Below are positions 24,551 to 34,399 of a stretch of DNA of 64,000 nucleotides, one piece after another (position 1 is the stretch's first letter; every line of letters starts with the position of its first letter). Made by a program: the position numbers and the translations under genes. The notes beneath the pieces are model-generated. The model ran no database searches and was not told the DNA's origin. It saw nothing but the letters and a program-made list of their open reading frames with translations. The DNA lies in assembly GCA_023653785.1 (NCBI GenBank), contig JAMKCH010049269.1, positions 1 through 64,000 on the forward strand, given 5' to 3'. This DNA is from Ophioderma brevispina. Its lineage: Eukaryota; Echinodermata; Ophiuroidea; Amphilepidida; Ophiodermatidae.

Positions 24551-25117
24551 CCAGAAAATTCAAATGAGCCTTGCGCTTACATCGAACTTTTTGAAAACTT
24601 ATTTTATGTTGATATCTACTCTAGAAGACCCAAATTACATATATTTAACAAAAAACTTTTAGGAATCTTGTATTTTTAACGGGTGTTGCAAAATACACAT
24701 CATTTTCCCATAGACTTTGTACAGTAACGGTTTAGCAACGTCTACAATGAAATTGTTTGTTTTCAGCACATAAAGGGTTAATTATTTTAATGTTACTATT
24801 ATTTGTTTACTTATATGTATGTGTGAACATATATCAGCAAAAAAAATTTGCTTTGGTTCTTTGATTTTTTTAAATATTCTCAGTTGACTTCCGTTAGTGC
24901 CCAAGGGGGGGGTTCCATGGGACCCTCACTAATTAACTCATTAACGGCTTGGCCGATTTTAATTTTGTTTTGGGTTTTTATGAAAAGAGCGCATTTAAAA
25001 GTCAGACAATTACAAAAAATTTCGGCGCGAAAAACCCACGCGTAAAGCGGCCAGCGCGAAAACAAATTTGGAGGGTCCCTAGGACCCCCCCCCCCCCCCT
25101 TGGTCACTTAAGTGTTA
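24551..25117. repeat. Dispersed TTAA-ended repeat (piggyBac-like MITE), right part
   Basis: The stretch is about 85% similar and collinear with 42.72-43.26 kb in the same orientation (GAAAATTCAAATGAGCCTTG through AACGGCTTGGCCGATTTTAA and GCGTAAAGCGGCCAGCGCGA). It ends in CTTGGTCACTTAAGTG followed by TTAA. The other copy begins with TTAA and CACTTAAGTGACCAGG, so the family has inverted ends abutting TTAA, as in piggyBac-type elements. No transposase is present. It contains a 15-16 base poly-C run. Confidence 0.65.
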
Positions 25118-25671
25118 AAGGGACATGAGGACATTTCCAGAAAGAAGTGCCCCGTTTTTTTTCGAACCCGTTTTTTTTTTTTGCATACTTGGAATGCTTA
25201 CCAATGTATTAGAAGCCGAATTCGCCGTCTTTATGTAATAAAAGAACTACCCGCATTCTGGTTCCACATGGGAATCCGGATATTTAAAACTAAAACCGCT
25301 CTACTTCTGTAACAAAATACATGTATATAATGGAAATGACCTTTCGTTTTACCATTTAGCCATTTTAACTCCAAAACCAATGATCATAGATGGTACAAAC
25401 TATACATTTTTTAGAATCCTTATGACTAGACGGACACTATGGCATACATTTCAACATGATTAGAGCATTTTAAAAGTTTGACCCCTGTGTAACATTAAAT
25501 TGACCACTATTGAAAAAGTGACCACAATTTGAGAGTACTAACTACCTAGCATTGATAAAGATCGAGATTCCATACTAACTACCAAAGGTCTCAAAATTTT
25601 TCTGTAGTGGGGGCGGGGGGGGGGCGGTGAACGATGATGTTTGACCTTGTTCCATGCTCCTGCTCTATTAG
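25118..25671. other. Upstream flank or first intron of the nAChR gene, no exon recognised
   Basis: The visible signal-peptide exon begins at a good 3' splice site (pyrimidine-rich TTCCATGCTCCTGCTCTATTAG, AG at 25670-25671) with an in-frame stop immediately upstream, so the start codon should lie in an earlier exon. I could not identify that exon here. A G-rich tract lies at 25608-25626. Confidence 0.4.
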
Positions 25672-25868
25672 GAGCCGTTGTTGCTGAGGGGGCTTACTTT
25701 GTGTGTTGTGTTTATATTAGGAGTGTTCGGCGGATGGAGTCCCCAAAAGACATTACTTGAAAAGTTACTCCGTGATTATGGCAATCGATCACTGCGACCT
25801 GTTAGAAACTTCTCTGACATTACCGTGGTTCACTTTCGAATGCTTATCGCACAACTCATTGAATTTGT
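25672..25868 (+). CDS. nAChR exon: signal peptide and start of ligand-binding domain
   Basis: The frame EPLLLRGLTLCVVFILGVFG gives a hydrophobic signal-peptide core, then KTLLEKLLRDYGNRSLRPV, the N-terminal helix and following loop of nAChR subunits, and ends ...MLIAQLIEF at the donor GTAAGT. Glycosylation is possible at NRS and NFS. No ATG is present in frame, and the exon is preceded by a good acceptor, so translation probably starts in an upstream exon. A non-ATG start at TTG 25678 is unlikely. Confidence 0.85.
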
Positions 25869-28800
25869 AAGTATATCGCATAAAGATGAGTCGATATTGA
25901 TGCTAATAATAAAAGTCTGTCGATTAATAAACTACAGCCTGTCTCAAAAAAGTGGTATCACGTAGTCCGGTTTTGCTCTCTATCCACGATTCACATTTCA
26001 TTGAACGCGTTCAGCGAAAGAATCGGTGTCCAGAAGAAAATCGGGTCATTTATTGAGTAAATGCGACGCCATATTTAACTTCACCAAATTTCAGTAAAAA
26101 TTTCCATGTGTTACGGTACCTTGACCAAGGCCAAAACCACCTCAAAACTATGGATTCAAACTCCGAATAACTAGACAATACCCTGTGAACTTGATTACAA
26201 ATTTTAAAACAAAGTATTATTTCAATTGTGTGTTTCAAATAAATCAATCTCATCAAACATCATTAGGTATAATCTAATAAAGTTTGTTAATTATGACTAC
26301 GAACTTACTACCTGGTGTGTGCCGCGACGCGGGCTGCAGCCAGATTACTATACAGGTGCAGAACTTGCAAAGACTCCTGCGAATATTTCCAGCTCAAATT
26401 CAATTTTCCATAGCGGGACGTGTCCCACGACTACTTTCTTACTGAAGAATACCAGCTCCTAATGACTCCCGAAGCGCGGAGGTCGACTACATATTAAGTC
26501 CAAAAGTTCTTGTAATCTTGTTTATCCTTGATACTCAGCGGCCACGAAATGCGAAACGCGAAGACGGCCTACACACTCGGACAAAACTGCTGGAGCTGAG
26601 ACCACTATGACAATGTCCCACTATATGGAAGTTTGTACTAGACTGTGATTCCTTCACTGTCACTTTGAACTCTACGAACATAACTGGAGCACGATGGGGT
26701 TAAACTCTCCTTGGAGTAATGTGATGTTAGGTTCTAGACGTTTCTCCGGTTTTCTGTTGAATTCTAATTGCTTTGCACCTACAGTTAGCACACCACAGGT
26801 ATATTTTTATAAATCATGTGACTTAGAATTAATTTTAATATTTTATGTGCTAATTTATGACTTAATCTACCAAGTGAAATAAATCATTGCTAATTCTTTG
26901 GGGCCTGTAACAACATGGAATGTCCTATTAACGTTCAATCAACGTCCTCATCACTCATAACAATCATTCAAAATAAGTACTCGATACATGTATCAGTTTT
27001 CTGAGGAGTGAATGAATCATATATACAATAGTAAGACCCAGATCTTGGTGACAACCTTTGGGGTTTAAGTATTGTCTATTTTGTAGACCAAATAATGCCA
27101 CATCTTGAAAAATTGTTGAAATATAAAACCATTATCACTGGCGTTCACATTTAAGATCCACTTTATTTGACAATCAATCACTATAATCAATATTTAAATA
27201 TTCTATTAATTTAACGTAGGCCTGATTTATTATTGAAGAAGCATAAAATATTTTTTCCTTTCCTAATTCACGAAGGCGAAAAAGCATGAGAATTAGTATA
27301 ACATGTTCGCCGTTATTTGAATGACATCCATTAGTTATAACAATTACCAATATAATTTATTCAAAATATTTAGCGCAAATAGTTACATCTACGTGGCAAT
27401 TTTTATATTTTTTTGGGCACCTCTCAAGGGTTACCCCCGTCATAATAACTATGATTCTTCAAACAATCGCAGTGTTAATTTTCCGTTCTCCGTCGCTATA
27501 AAAGCCTTCAAACTATCCACCATGACATGGTTCTCACCTTTACAATACAACTACGGTAGATGATGGACCTTCCTTTCCATTTATCCTCTTTCTTTTTTAG
27601 GATGAACGCAGGCAACAACTGACGATAAATGGATGGTTGAAGGAGGTAGGACTCACTTCTTTGTGTTATAATTGTGATATAGCAGCTATAGAGGTGAGTG
27701 AACAAGACCGATCTATTGTAGCAGTTTGGTTATAATCAATACACCTCGCTTGTAAACAAGCGTGAAAATGGCTGAGATTTGAACTATCGCACTCGTGGGC
27801 ATCCAATATCTGTATACTGAAAATATCATATAATAAGTTTGTTTCCACGTTCAAAGAAAATGTCAAATGTGTGAAATTAAAATACTTTCCCGCCAGTCAT
27901 CCAAGTTTAGGGTGATTCCTGACAGTTTAATTCATTCCGAGAAAAAATGCAATTTTTGAAGCTGAGGACTACGAAACATGAAAGTTTAATAACTGAAATG
28001 TATATGGATACAATTTGTATCGAAGTTCATATTTGTGCAATGAGCGGTAAGTTGGTGAATTTAAGCTTCTACTATTGAGGTTCATATTTGTGCAATGAAT
28101 GGTAAGTTGGTGAATTTAGCTTCTGCTATTGAGGTTCATATGTGTGCAATGAGCGATGAGTTGGTGATTTTAAGCTTCTATTATTAAGGTTCATATTTGT
28201 GAAATCAGCGGCAAGTTGGTGAATTTAAGCTTCTACTGTTGAGGTTCTTATTTGTGCAATGAGCGGTAAGTTGGTGAATTTAAGCTTCTGCTATTGAGGT
28301 TCATATTTGTGCAATGAGTGGTGAGTTGGTGAATTTAAGCTTCTCCTATTGAGGTTCATATTTGTCCAATGAGCGGTAAGTTGGTCAAAACAATAAAGGT
28401 CACTCTGTCTAAACTATTCATTTGGCTATTTGTAATAAGAACAAAGTCATTGCCATCGTTGTCGCAGTGTGAAGTGAATGGATGAGCCTTTATGAATACA
28501 CCTTCAGTTACAAAATACTTCAATTTAATAACTTCGTGGATATGCATTGTGTTCATATAAGTCAAATTGAACGGTAATTATATTTTCTCAATAAATATCG
28601 CTGAATATGAACCTGAACTATTAATCTATTGACAAGGGCACATTTGACGTGTTTTCGTATTTTAATATCATAACCTGCACTACAAACATTATTTCACTAT
28701 TAAAACTAGAGGTAATTCTCAGCATGCTTTACCTTAGAAGGGATAACTTTCACTAAACGATCCCGGCGCTCGACAATTTGTTTTGGTGTACACGTAATTA

Positions 28801-31201
28801 TATTTACATATTTCACTAAATATGCTTCCTTCGTTCCCTTAATATCTTTTGTTTAGTTATGGATAGATGAATATTTTCGATGGAATCCGGCTGATCACGG
28901 AGGCATAGAAGAGCTCGCAGTTTCGACTGCAGACATTTGGCTGCCAGATATCACACTATATGACAAGTGAGTGTTAATAGTCGTCCTATTCGTCTTCCCT
29001 TTATTTATTTTTTATTAATTTTATTTATTACACTTCATAACTGGTACACAAACAGCATAAAAGAAAATTCAAGAAAATATTGCACAAGATTAACAAAATA
29101 AAAATATACGTATTTAGATATTGCAACCAAAAGAATTCCAGTGAAAAGGTTGGGACAAACAGGTGCTTAATCACCTCTAGGACCATCCCACCTCCAAGAA
29201 TTATGAAAGCCAAATAGTGAACCCCCAAATTACATAGGCCTGCAATTTGTACATGTGCAGACTAAGCCCCAAGTACACATGTTTGATGGATCAAACTTGT
29301 AGCAAATCTGGAATGTAAAAAGTCAACTACCTGAGATTTGAAAGTAGCAAAAGAACCAGTTTGTCTTATTTCAAAGGGGAGCTGGTTCCTTAAAGAAACA
29401 ATGCGATTGAAATAGGTTGCTTTTAATGCTTTATGTGCCTCAGTCCTGCAAAACTGAGCCTAAATGGATCAGAAGATGATCTCGTGGTGGGATGGTCCCG
29501 TCTGATGTGCCGCTGAATTCCACAAACTTGTTGATATCGAGGTCATAATGACCACTTTTACATCTAAAAAAATAACAAATCAGTCTTGTCTCTCCTGAGG
29601 GTGAGTGGAAGCAGATTGAGGCTCGTAAGTCTCGCTTTATAGTCCCGATCAGGATAATGCATAATGAATTTGGTAACTCGCCTTTGGACACCTTCCAAAA
29701 GCTTTGTTTTGTTTTGATGTACCACTCCAAAGGTAGCTACCGTATTCAAGGTCACCCCTGATCAGGGATCTATAAAGGGTAAAAGTCACTCGCTCAAGGG
29801 CATTGAAACCTACAGTGCACATAATCATACCCAATTTCTGATTGCATTTTTTCACCACTCTGATGATGTGACAATTCCAGTTGAGTTTCGAAGAAACATC
29901 AACACCCAAATCTGTGATAGTATCAATTGCACTCAAAGGGGTACCATTCATGTTATAAATGAATTTGATTGGTTTATAACGTCTCGTCGACCTGGCACTT
30001 TGATGGATGAAAATTAAGCTCCCAGGAACTTGCTCCAATTAAACAAGGAATTAAGATCTTCTTGGAGACGATGGCAGTAGGATCTATTTTTGATATTTAA
30101 ACAAATACTTAGCATCATCAGCAAATAATGCTATCTTGGCACTATGGGCAACTTTCTCCGATTCCCAGATAGCATTACGACGTTGGGCCAACGTCGGCAC
30201 TGGTTGGCATTTTTTCGCGGTTGGCAAGCCAACGTCGTACCAACGTTGGAACAACGTCGGCAGTGGTGGCATTAATTGGCCTTTTTTACTGTCGGCAAGC
30301 CAACGTCGGTCCGACGTTGGGAAAATGGCGTGCGAGAAATAGCCGGGAAAAGGTTGGCAAAAAAACGTTGGCCCGACTTTGGCAAAAAGATGTTGGCCCG
30401 ACGTAATACAACCCCATATCAAACTGACGTAGGGTCAACATTGGGGTACGTCGGCGCGGTAGCGGTCGACAGGCCAACGTTGGGCCCACGTTGGACCGAC
30501 ATTGTGAAAATGGTGGAGTGAATGGTCATTTTATGGTCGGTAAGCCAATGTCGGGGCGAAGTTGGGAAAATGGTGGGGGAAATGGCCGTTTTGTGGTCGG
30601 CAGGCCAACGTTGGGCCGATGTTGGGGAAATGAGTGATTGGTCGTTTTGTGGTTGGTAAGCCAACGTCAGGTCCATCGTTGGACTGACGGACAAAATGAC
30701 GTTGGGCCGACGTCATTTTTCCGACGTTGGCCCAACGTAGCGATTAACGTTGTAATGCTATCTGGTTTATAGAAGTAGTAGTAGTAGTAGGATTGCAATT
30801 TATATATATACTGGACCCTGGCTGCGTCCGCCATTTTGCATTTTAGGAAACATTTATCCCAACATATGTGGTATCAACGGAAAGCTTGTTTTATCAGCTT
30901 TGGTTTGCAGCAAAGATTATTCACATCGGTTAGGTATAGATCGAGCTACAGTCTTTGAATTTTAACTGTTTTTTTTTTTTTTCAAATTTATAACAGATGA
31001 TACTTGTACTTTTACCCAGTGTATATCTCTGGAGAAAATATTCTGTAATGTCTACTTCACGTCGAAAAAAAGGAGGGCTTGTGAAATTATGGCATTTTAC
31101 CATCAGGACTTTGTTGCAAGTTCACAGCCCATAAAGAGCGAGAGTGAGAGGGGGAGAAATACTCATAGAGAAGGGAGGAACAGAGAGGGGGAGAAAGAGA
31201 T

Positions 31202-31235
<34 letters not shown>

Positions 31236-34202
31236 TAGATATATTAACCCTCCTTTACCGAAGTGGGTGGTTACCGCCCCGTTCTATATTTTGGCCCTAT
31301 AAAACCACTTTTTCCGATGGCAAATTATTTAATGCAATTGTCATTTGGTAAGGTGAGAATGAGTACTAACATGCCCAGTATTACGTCAGAATGATGTTAT
31401 AAAGTTCGCATGTCAGAAAAAATATCAATTTACATAGACACACAATGTAAATAGGGGAAAATTCCATTTTCACGAAACTTAGATTTCTTTCTTTCTGTCT
31501 TTCTTTACTTATCAAATTGTCAAGTTATTTAGTTTATTATTTCTTCTGTTTTTCTCGTTTCTTCTTGAAATTGCTTTATATCAGTGTCGATTCTAGATTT
31601 GAAAATATCAAAGCCATCGATGCACACGTATCTTCTAATGGGCTTGTTAATTGGATGGCACCAGCGGTATTGAAGACGTCATGCAAAGTTAAAGTGCGAT
31701 ACTTTCCTTTTGACACACAACAATGTACTTTGCGGTTCAGTTCCTGGGCGTACGATGGAGGATCATTGGATCTAGTATTTACCAACGACACAGACGCATC
31801 TCAGGTTGTGTTTCTCCGCAATGGAGTCTGGGAATTGGTGCGCGTGGATGTTATACGTCACACAATTGAATATAAGTGCTGCCCAAATCCATATGTATTT
31901 ATCATTTACAAACTTACCATCCAGAGGGCATCAGCGTTTTATTACAACAATATAATTGTGCCCTGTCTTCTTCTATCAGTTTTACAACTGTTGGTTTTTT
32001 GGTTACCTCCTGACTCTGGAGAAAAAATATCTTTGGGCATGTCCAATCTCCTTGCACTCATTCTATTTCAACAACTGATTGCCGAAAGTATTCCACCTCT
32101 TGGAGATGAAACACCGCTTATTGGTAAGACACAATGCTCAATCTTTCATCGTTTATGTTGACCCATTGTGATCCAATTTAAAAATAAACACAACCTGCAT
32201 TGGGTTTGACACATCATTGATAGCATTGTCATCACAAGGAGGGATGGAAGGAAGAAAGGAGGGATCGAGGAGAGGTGAGGTGAGGAGAGAGGGAAAAGAT
32301 CCACATTTTGACAATGATGCATTCCCGTCCCAAACACCGACCCTGACACGATCTGCAGGTGCTTTAAATTGGGAGTTCTTCCTTAATTTGTGAGTTCATG
32401 TGAAACGTGTTGACAACTGATACACAAGCACTTGTTATATAGTGTCTCTTTTCATCACAACAATAAACAAAAAAAAAGTTAGCAAGCAAATAAGAGAAAT
32501 AAAAAAAGCATTTGAAAAACACGGAGATTTAATTATTTTACTTGGCTGTTTGGCAAGTTTTAACAAAACACCGTTTGTGAAGTTTGTTAACTTTGCCCGG
32601 GAACCTGGGCTAGAAGTGACCCAGATTGAATTACCATTAATAATTCATGAAAAGCTGTAGCGTGACCTTGAAAATCAGAACTCATTTTAGCCTAAAAACC
32701 AGTCATTTCAAACTGCGACTAGATTGTTTTTTTTCCACAAAACTCAGTTACCCCAGTAAAAACGGGTTGTCCGGAACCCTCTGACAAACTGAAAAGTGAT
32801 TTAACCATAGAGGGCTGTGTACACGGCAAGGGAACTTGACAGGTCTTCACAATTAGTACTAACCTCTTGCAAAACTGCAAAAAAAGAAAAGAAACGCCAA
32901 TTCAAACCTATACATTCAGTACGAATTGCTGGTGCCAAGTCCAAGATTTTGATCAAGTCTACCATGATGCGTTTGGCGCACACACTGACCGTTGCGCGGA
33001 GAGATTTCACTCGTTAGCTGTAAATATTCTGTGGGGACGGTTCGTAAAAAACTCGCGATTTTTCATATTTCCGTCACACTTTGGAAGCCGGGAATTCAAT
33101 TTTAGGGATCTACAAGGATCAAGGAACCTGGGAATTGAATGCAGGAGAGGAGAAGACAGACACCAAATCGACTCAAAACTTGTGTGTGCTGTCTGCGGCG
33201 TGCATGGCGTTCATGGCATTATACAGGTATTTTGCATTGAAAATTCGCCATTTTTGTAAACACATGAGTCATAGTGTCAGCGGGAAATTCGAAAATTGGC
33301 CAACAAATGTATCATCTGTAGTTTTATCCTTCAAATACATGATAGAGGAGATCGAGATATACACAGAAATGTTCATGTTGAAGGGTCAGGACTTCCGAAA
33401 AGAAGGTAAAAAAATAATGAAAATAAATATGAAAAATACAGATTATCAATGTTATTAGCTGTAATTATGCACAAAGCAGCTATCGATTTTCCCAAGGGTA
33501 TTAATCATAACTCCCACTGGTCCAGGGAAAGATGATGATATTCGTTTATCTATTCATATGGGACCCACATGACTTAAATGATTTTCCTACTCGACGATGA
33601 AATCAAAGTCCTTCATGTCAGAGCGTAATATTTTCACATAGTCTGTCTGTCCGTCAAATCTTACCAATTATCATTGTGATTTTGTTCCGTACAGGTCAAT
33701 ATTTTTTCGCTATGGTGGTAATGGGCTGTGTATCAATTACCAGTACAGTCTGCGTACTACACGTGTATCACACTGATACCAACAAAGAAATGTCGCCCAT
33801 AATTCGACAATACTGCTTAACAGCCTTTTGCAACGACTTTTTTTACCTCGGTTGTCGGTATCTCGTAAAAGTCTTCGCAAAGTCCTTCCAGAGGTACAAC
33901 CGACTGGTAAGGAAAGCCTAGATGTTTTGCCGGCAGGGATTAAACCAATGGGTCGAAGCCAGGACGAAAGCGTGAAGTACATTGATTGCGGTGATAACAT
34001 AAAAGAAACCGACGGTGACATCCGTAAAAAAGAATCAAGCGAGACTGTGAAGGGCAATTGCTGCTGGAAGGACATGGCTATGTTGCTGGATAGACTCATG
34101 TTTTATTTATTATCATTCTGTATGTTAATAGTGTGCTTATACGTTGTCATTGATTATGTATTGCAAACAGACCCCCAAAACAACGGCGAACTAGGATCCT
34201 AA
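25672..34202 (+). CDS. Nicotinic acetylcholine receptor, alpha-type subunit (five visible exons)
   Basis: Exons at 25672-25868, 27601-27645, 28857-28966, 31585-32123 and 33695-34202 join in frame with GT/AG borders to a Cys-loop, cation-type pentameric ligand-gated channel of about 450 residues. The second and third exons are exactly 45 and 110 bp, the sizes conserved in vertebrate nAChR genes. The ligand-binding domain has loop D WIDEYFRWN, loop A WLPDITLYD, the Cys loop CKVKVRYFPFDTQQC (13 residues between cysteines), loop B SSWAYDGGS, and loop C with vicinal cysteines YKCCPNPY, which marks an alpha subunit. Four membrane segments and a short M3-M4 loop follow. M2 has GEKISLG, as in cation channels. 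Two oddities: the start codon exon is not visible, and one frameshift lies in a 7-T run at 33838-33844. Confidence 0.93.
27601..27645 (+). CDS. nAChR 45-bp exon
   Basis: The exon encodes DERRQQLTINGWLKE between CTTTTTTAG and GTAGGA. The family has DE-NQ-LTTN-WL at this position, so the key W/L residues are kept. The length of exactly 45 bp is the classical size of this exon. Both borders are in phase 0. Confidence 0.9.
27646..28856 (+). other. nAChR intron carrying a 55-bp minisatellite
   Basis: This intron lies between the 45-bp and 110-bp exons. It holds the array at 28025-28385 and otherwise AT-rich sequence. Its acceptor is the pyrimidine-rich CTTTTGTTTAG at 28846-28856. Confidence 0.8.
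28025..28385 (+). repeat. 55-bp minisatellite, about 6.6 units, with a repeated splice-donor-like motif
   Basis: Units begin GTTCATATTTGTGCAATGAG and continue CGGTAAGTTGGTGAATTTAA GCTTCTACTATTGAG. Seven copies differ by a few substitutions. Most units contain GGTAAGT, a good 5' splice-site consensus, inside an intron. No coding function is evident. Confidence 0.9.
28857..28966 (+). CDS. nAChR 110-bp exon (loops D and A)
   Basis: The exon encodes LWIDEYFRWNPADHGGIEEL, then AVSTADIWLPDITLYD and the first two bases of an N codon. It carries the loop D tryptophan and the loop A WLPDI motif. Acceptor TTTAG, donor GTGAGT. The exon is 110 bp, as in vertebrate nAChR genes, which supports orthologous gene structure. 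Confidence 0.93.
28995..30130 (-). pseudogene. CR1-like LINE, 3' part, minus strand in an nAChR intron
   Basis: On the minus strand the RT catalytic loop KIALFADDAKYLF (FADD) is at about 30.13 kb, followed by INMNGTPLSAIDTITDLGVD-like sequence, SSKLNWNCHI, SLIRGDLEYGSYLWSGTSKQ, QRRVTKFIMHYPDRDYKARL and TSLNLLPLTLRRDKTDLLFF across two frames. The 3' UTR ends in an AATAAAATTAATAAAAAAT-type tail at about 29.0 kb. Its 5' side is cut at 30.16 kb by the GTTGGCC-rich element. Another 3' end of the same family lies at 39.23-39.72 kb. Confidence 0.8.
30165..30765. mobile_element. 601-bp MITE built from GTTGGCC/CCAACGT repeats, TIR CCAGATAGCATTAC
   Basis: The ends CCAGATAGCATTACGACGTT and the complement of CCAGATAGCATTACAACGTT are inverted. 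The interior consists of diverged short units such as GTTGGGCCAACGTCGG, which are themselves nearly palindromic, so open frames on both strands are meaningless. It sits at the RT catalytic region of the minus-strand LINE in the nAChR intron. No clear target-site duplication was found. Confidence 0.85.
30776..31240. repeat. Simple repeats: (TAG)n at 30.78 kb and (GA)n at 31.14-31.23 kb
   Basis: GTAGTAGTAGTAGTAG at about 30774-30790 and a GAGAGAGAGAAAGAGAGAG tract at about 31.19-31.23 kb lie in the intron before the large nAChR exon. The DNA between them, with GGTATCAACGGAAAG near 30.87 kb, resembles sequence near 3.64 kb. Confidence 0.7.
31320..31492. repeat. Dispersed repeat, inverted relative to 3.49-3.66 kb
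   Basis: The reverse complement of this stretch carries TTTTCCCCTATT, TTGTGTGTCTATG, GACATGCGAACTTTATAA and GGCATGTTAGTACTCATT, collinear with 3.49-3.65 kb. It ends about 90 bp before the nAChR exon acceptor. Confidence 0.65.
31585..32123 (+). CDS. nAChR large exon: Cys loop, loops B and C, M1 and M2
   Basis: After the acceptor TATATCAG the frame runs VDSRFENIKAIDAHVSSNGL... The Cys loop, SSWAYDGGS (loop B), an NDT glycosylation site and YKCCPNPY (loop C) come in order. Then M1 (YYNNIIVPCLLLSVLQLLVF), SGEKISLG at the inner pore mouth, and M2 with SNLLALILFQQLIAES. In M2 numbering, L9' and E20' are as usual, but N at 7' and QQ at 15'-16' are unusually polar. It ends ETPLI plus one base at donor GTAAGA. 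Confidence 0.95.
32607..33530 (+). repeat. Uninterrupted copy of dispersed repeat PQ, inside the last nAChR intron
   Basis: The P part (32.61-32.97 kb) matches 4.40-4.75 kb and the Q part (33.04-33.53 kb) matches 8.39-8.94 kb, both in the same orientation. Here P and Q are joined, so this is the empty site for the TIR element at 4.79-8.36 kb. The P core at about 32.83-32.96 kb is about 93% identical to the other copy, while its flanks fall to roughly half identity. The core stays open in the frame LVLTSCKTAKKEKKRQF. Confidence 0.75.
33695..34202 (+). CDS. nAChR last exon: M3, cytoplasmic loop, M4; one frameshift
   Basis: After the acceptor CCGTACAG the frame gives GQYFFAMVVMGCVSITSTVC VLHVYHTDT (M3), then MSPIIRQYCLTAFCNDFF. 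In the first frame this runs into a stop at 33921. One frame over, the sequence continues LPRLSVSRKSLRKVLPE through a short hydrophilic loop to MAMLLDRLMFYLLSFCMLIV CLYVV (M4) and a stop at 34202. The switch falls in the 7-T run 33838-33844. A one-base error in the T run, or a real recent lesion, explains it. No further damage is present in the exon. Confidence 0.88.
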
Positions 34203-34399
34203 AAGGTAATACTCTCTAATGTAAATTATTTGGAATGATGATTGACACTCTTAGAAAGTGCATTTTGGCTTCTTTTACATTTAGAGAGCATTACCGTGGT
34301 GGCAAGAGTTCCACAGGAATTATTTTAATGGCCACAGGTAAAAAGGTTTATGATACTCATAAAATGTACAGTAATGTAGCTAGTAAATACATTTTGAAT

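Noticed and set aside
28025..28385. 55-bp array as a CRISPR
   Set aside because: Units are head-to-tail without unique spacers and lie in a eukaryotic intron. It is a minisatellite.
30136..30716. Many overlapping open frames on both strands as genes
   Set aside because: They are translations of the GTTGGCC-type repeat units of a MITE, giving repetitive peptides.
33836..33846. Programmed -1/+1 ribosomal frameshift in the nAChR
   Set aside because: No such mechanism is known in Cys-loop receptors, and there is no canonical slippery heptamer with a downstream structure. Homopolymer error or mutation is simpler.
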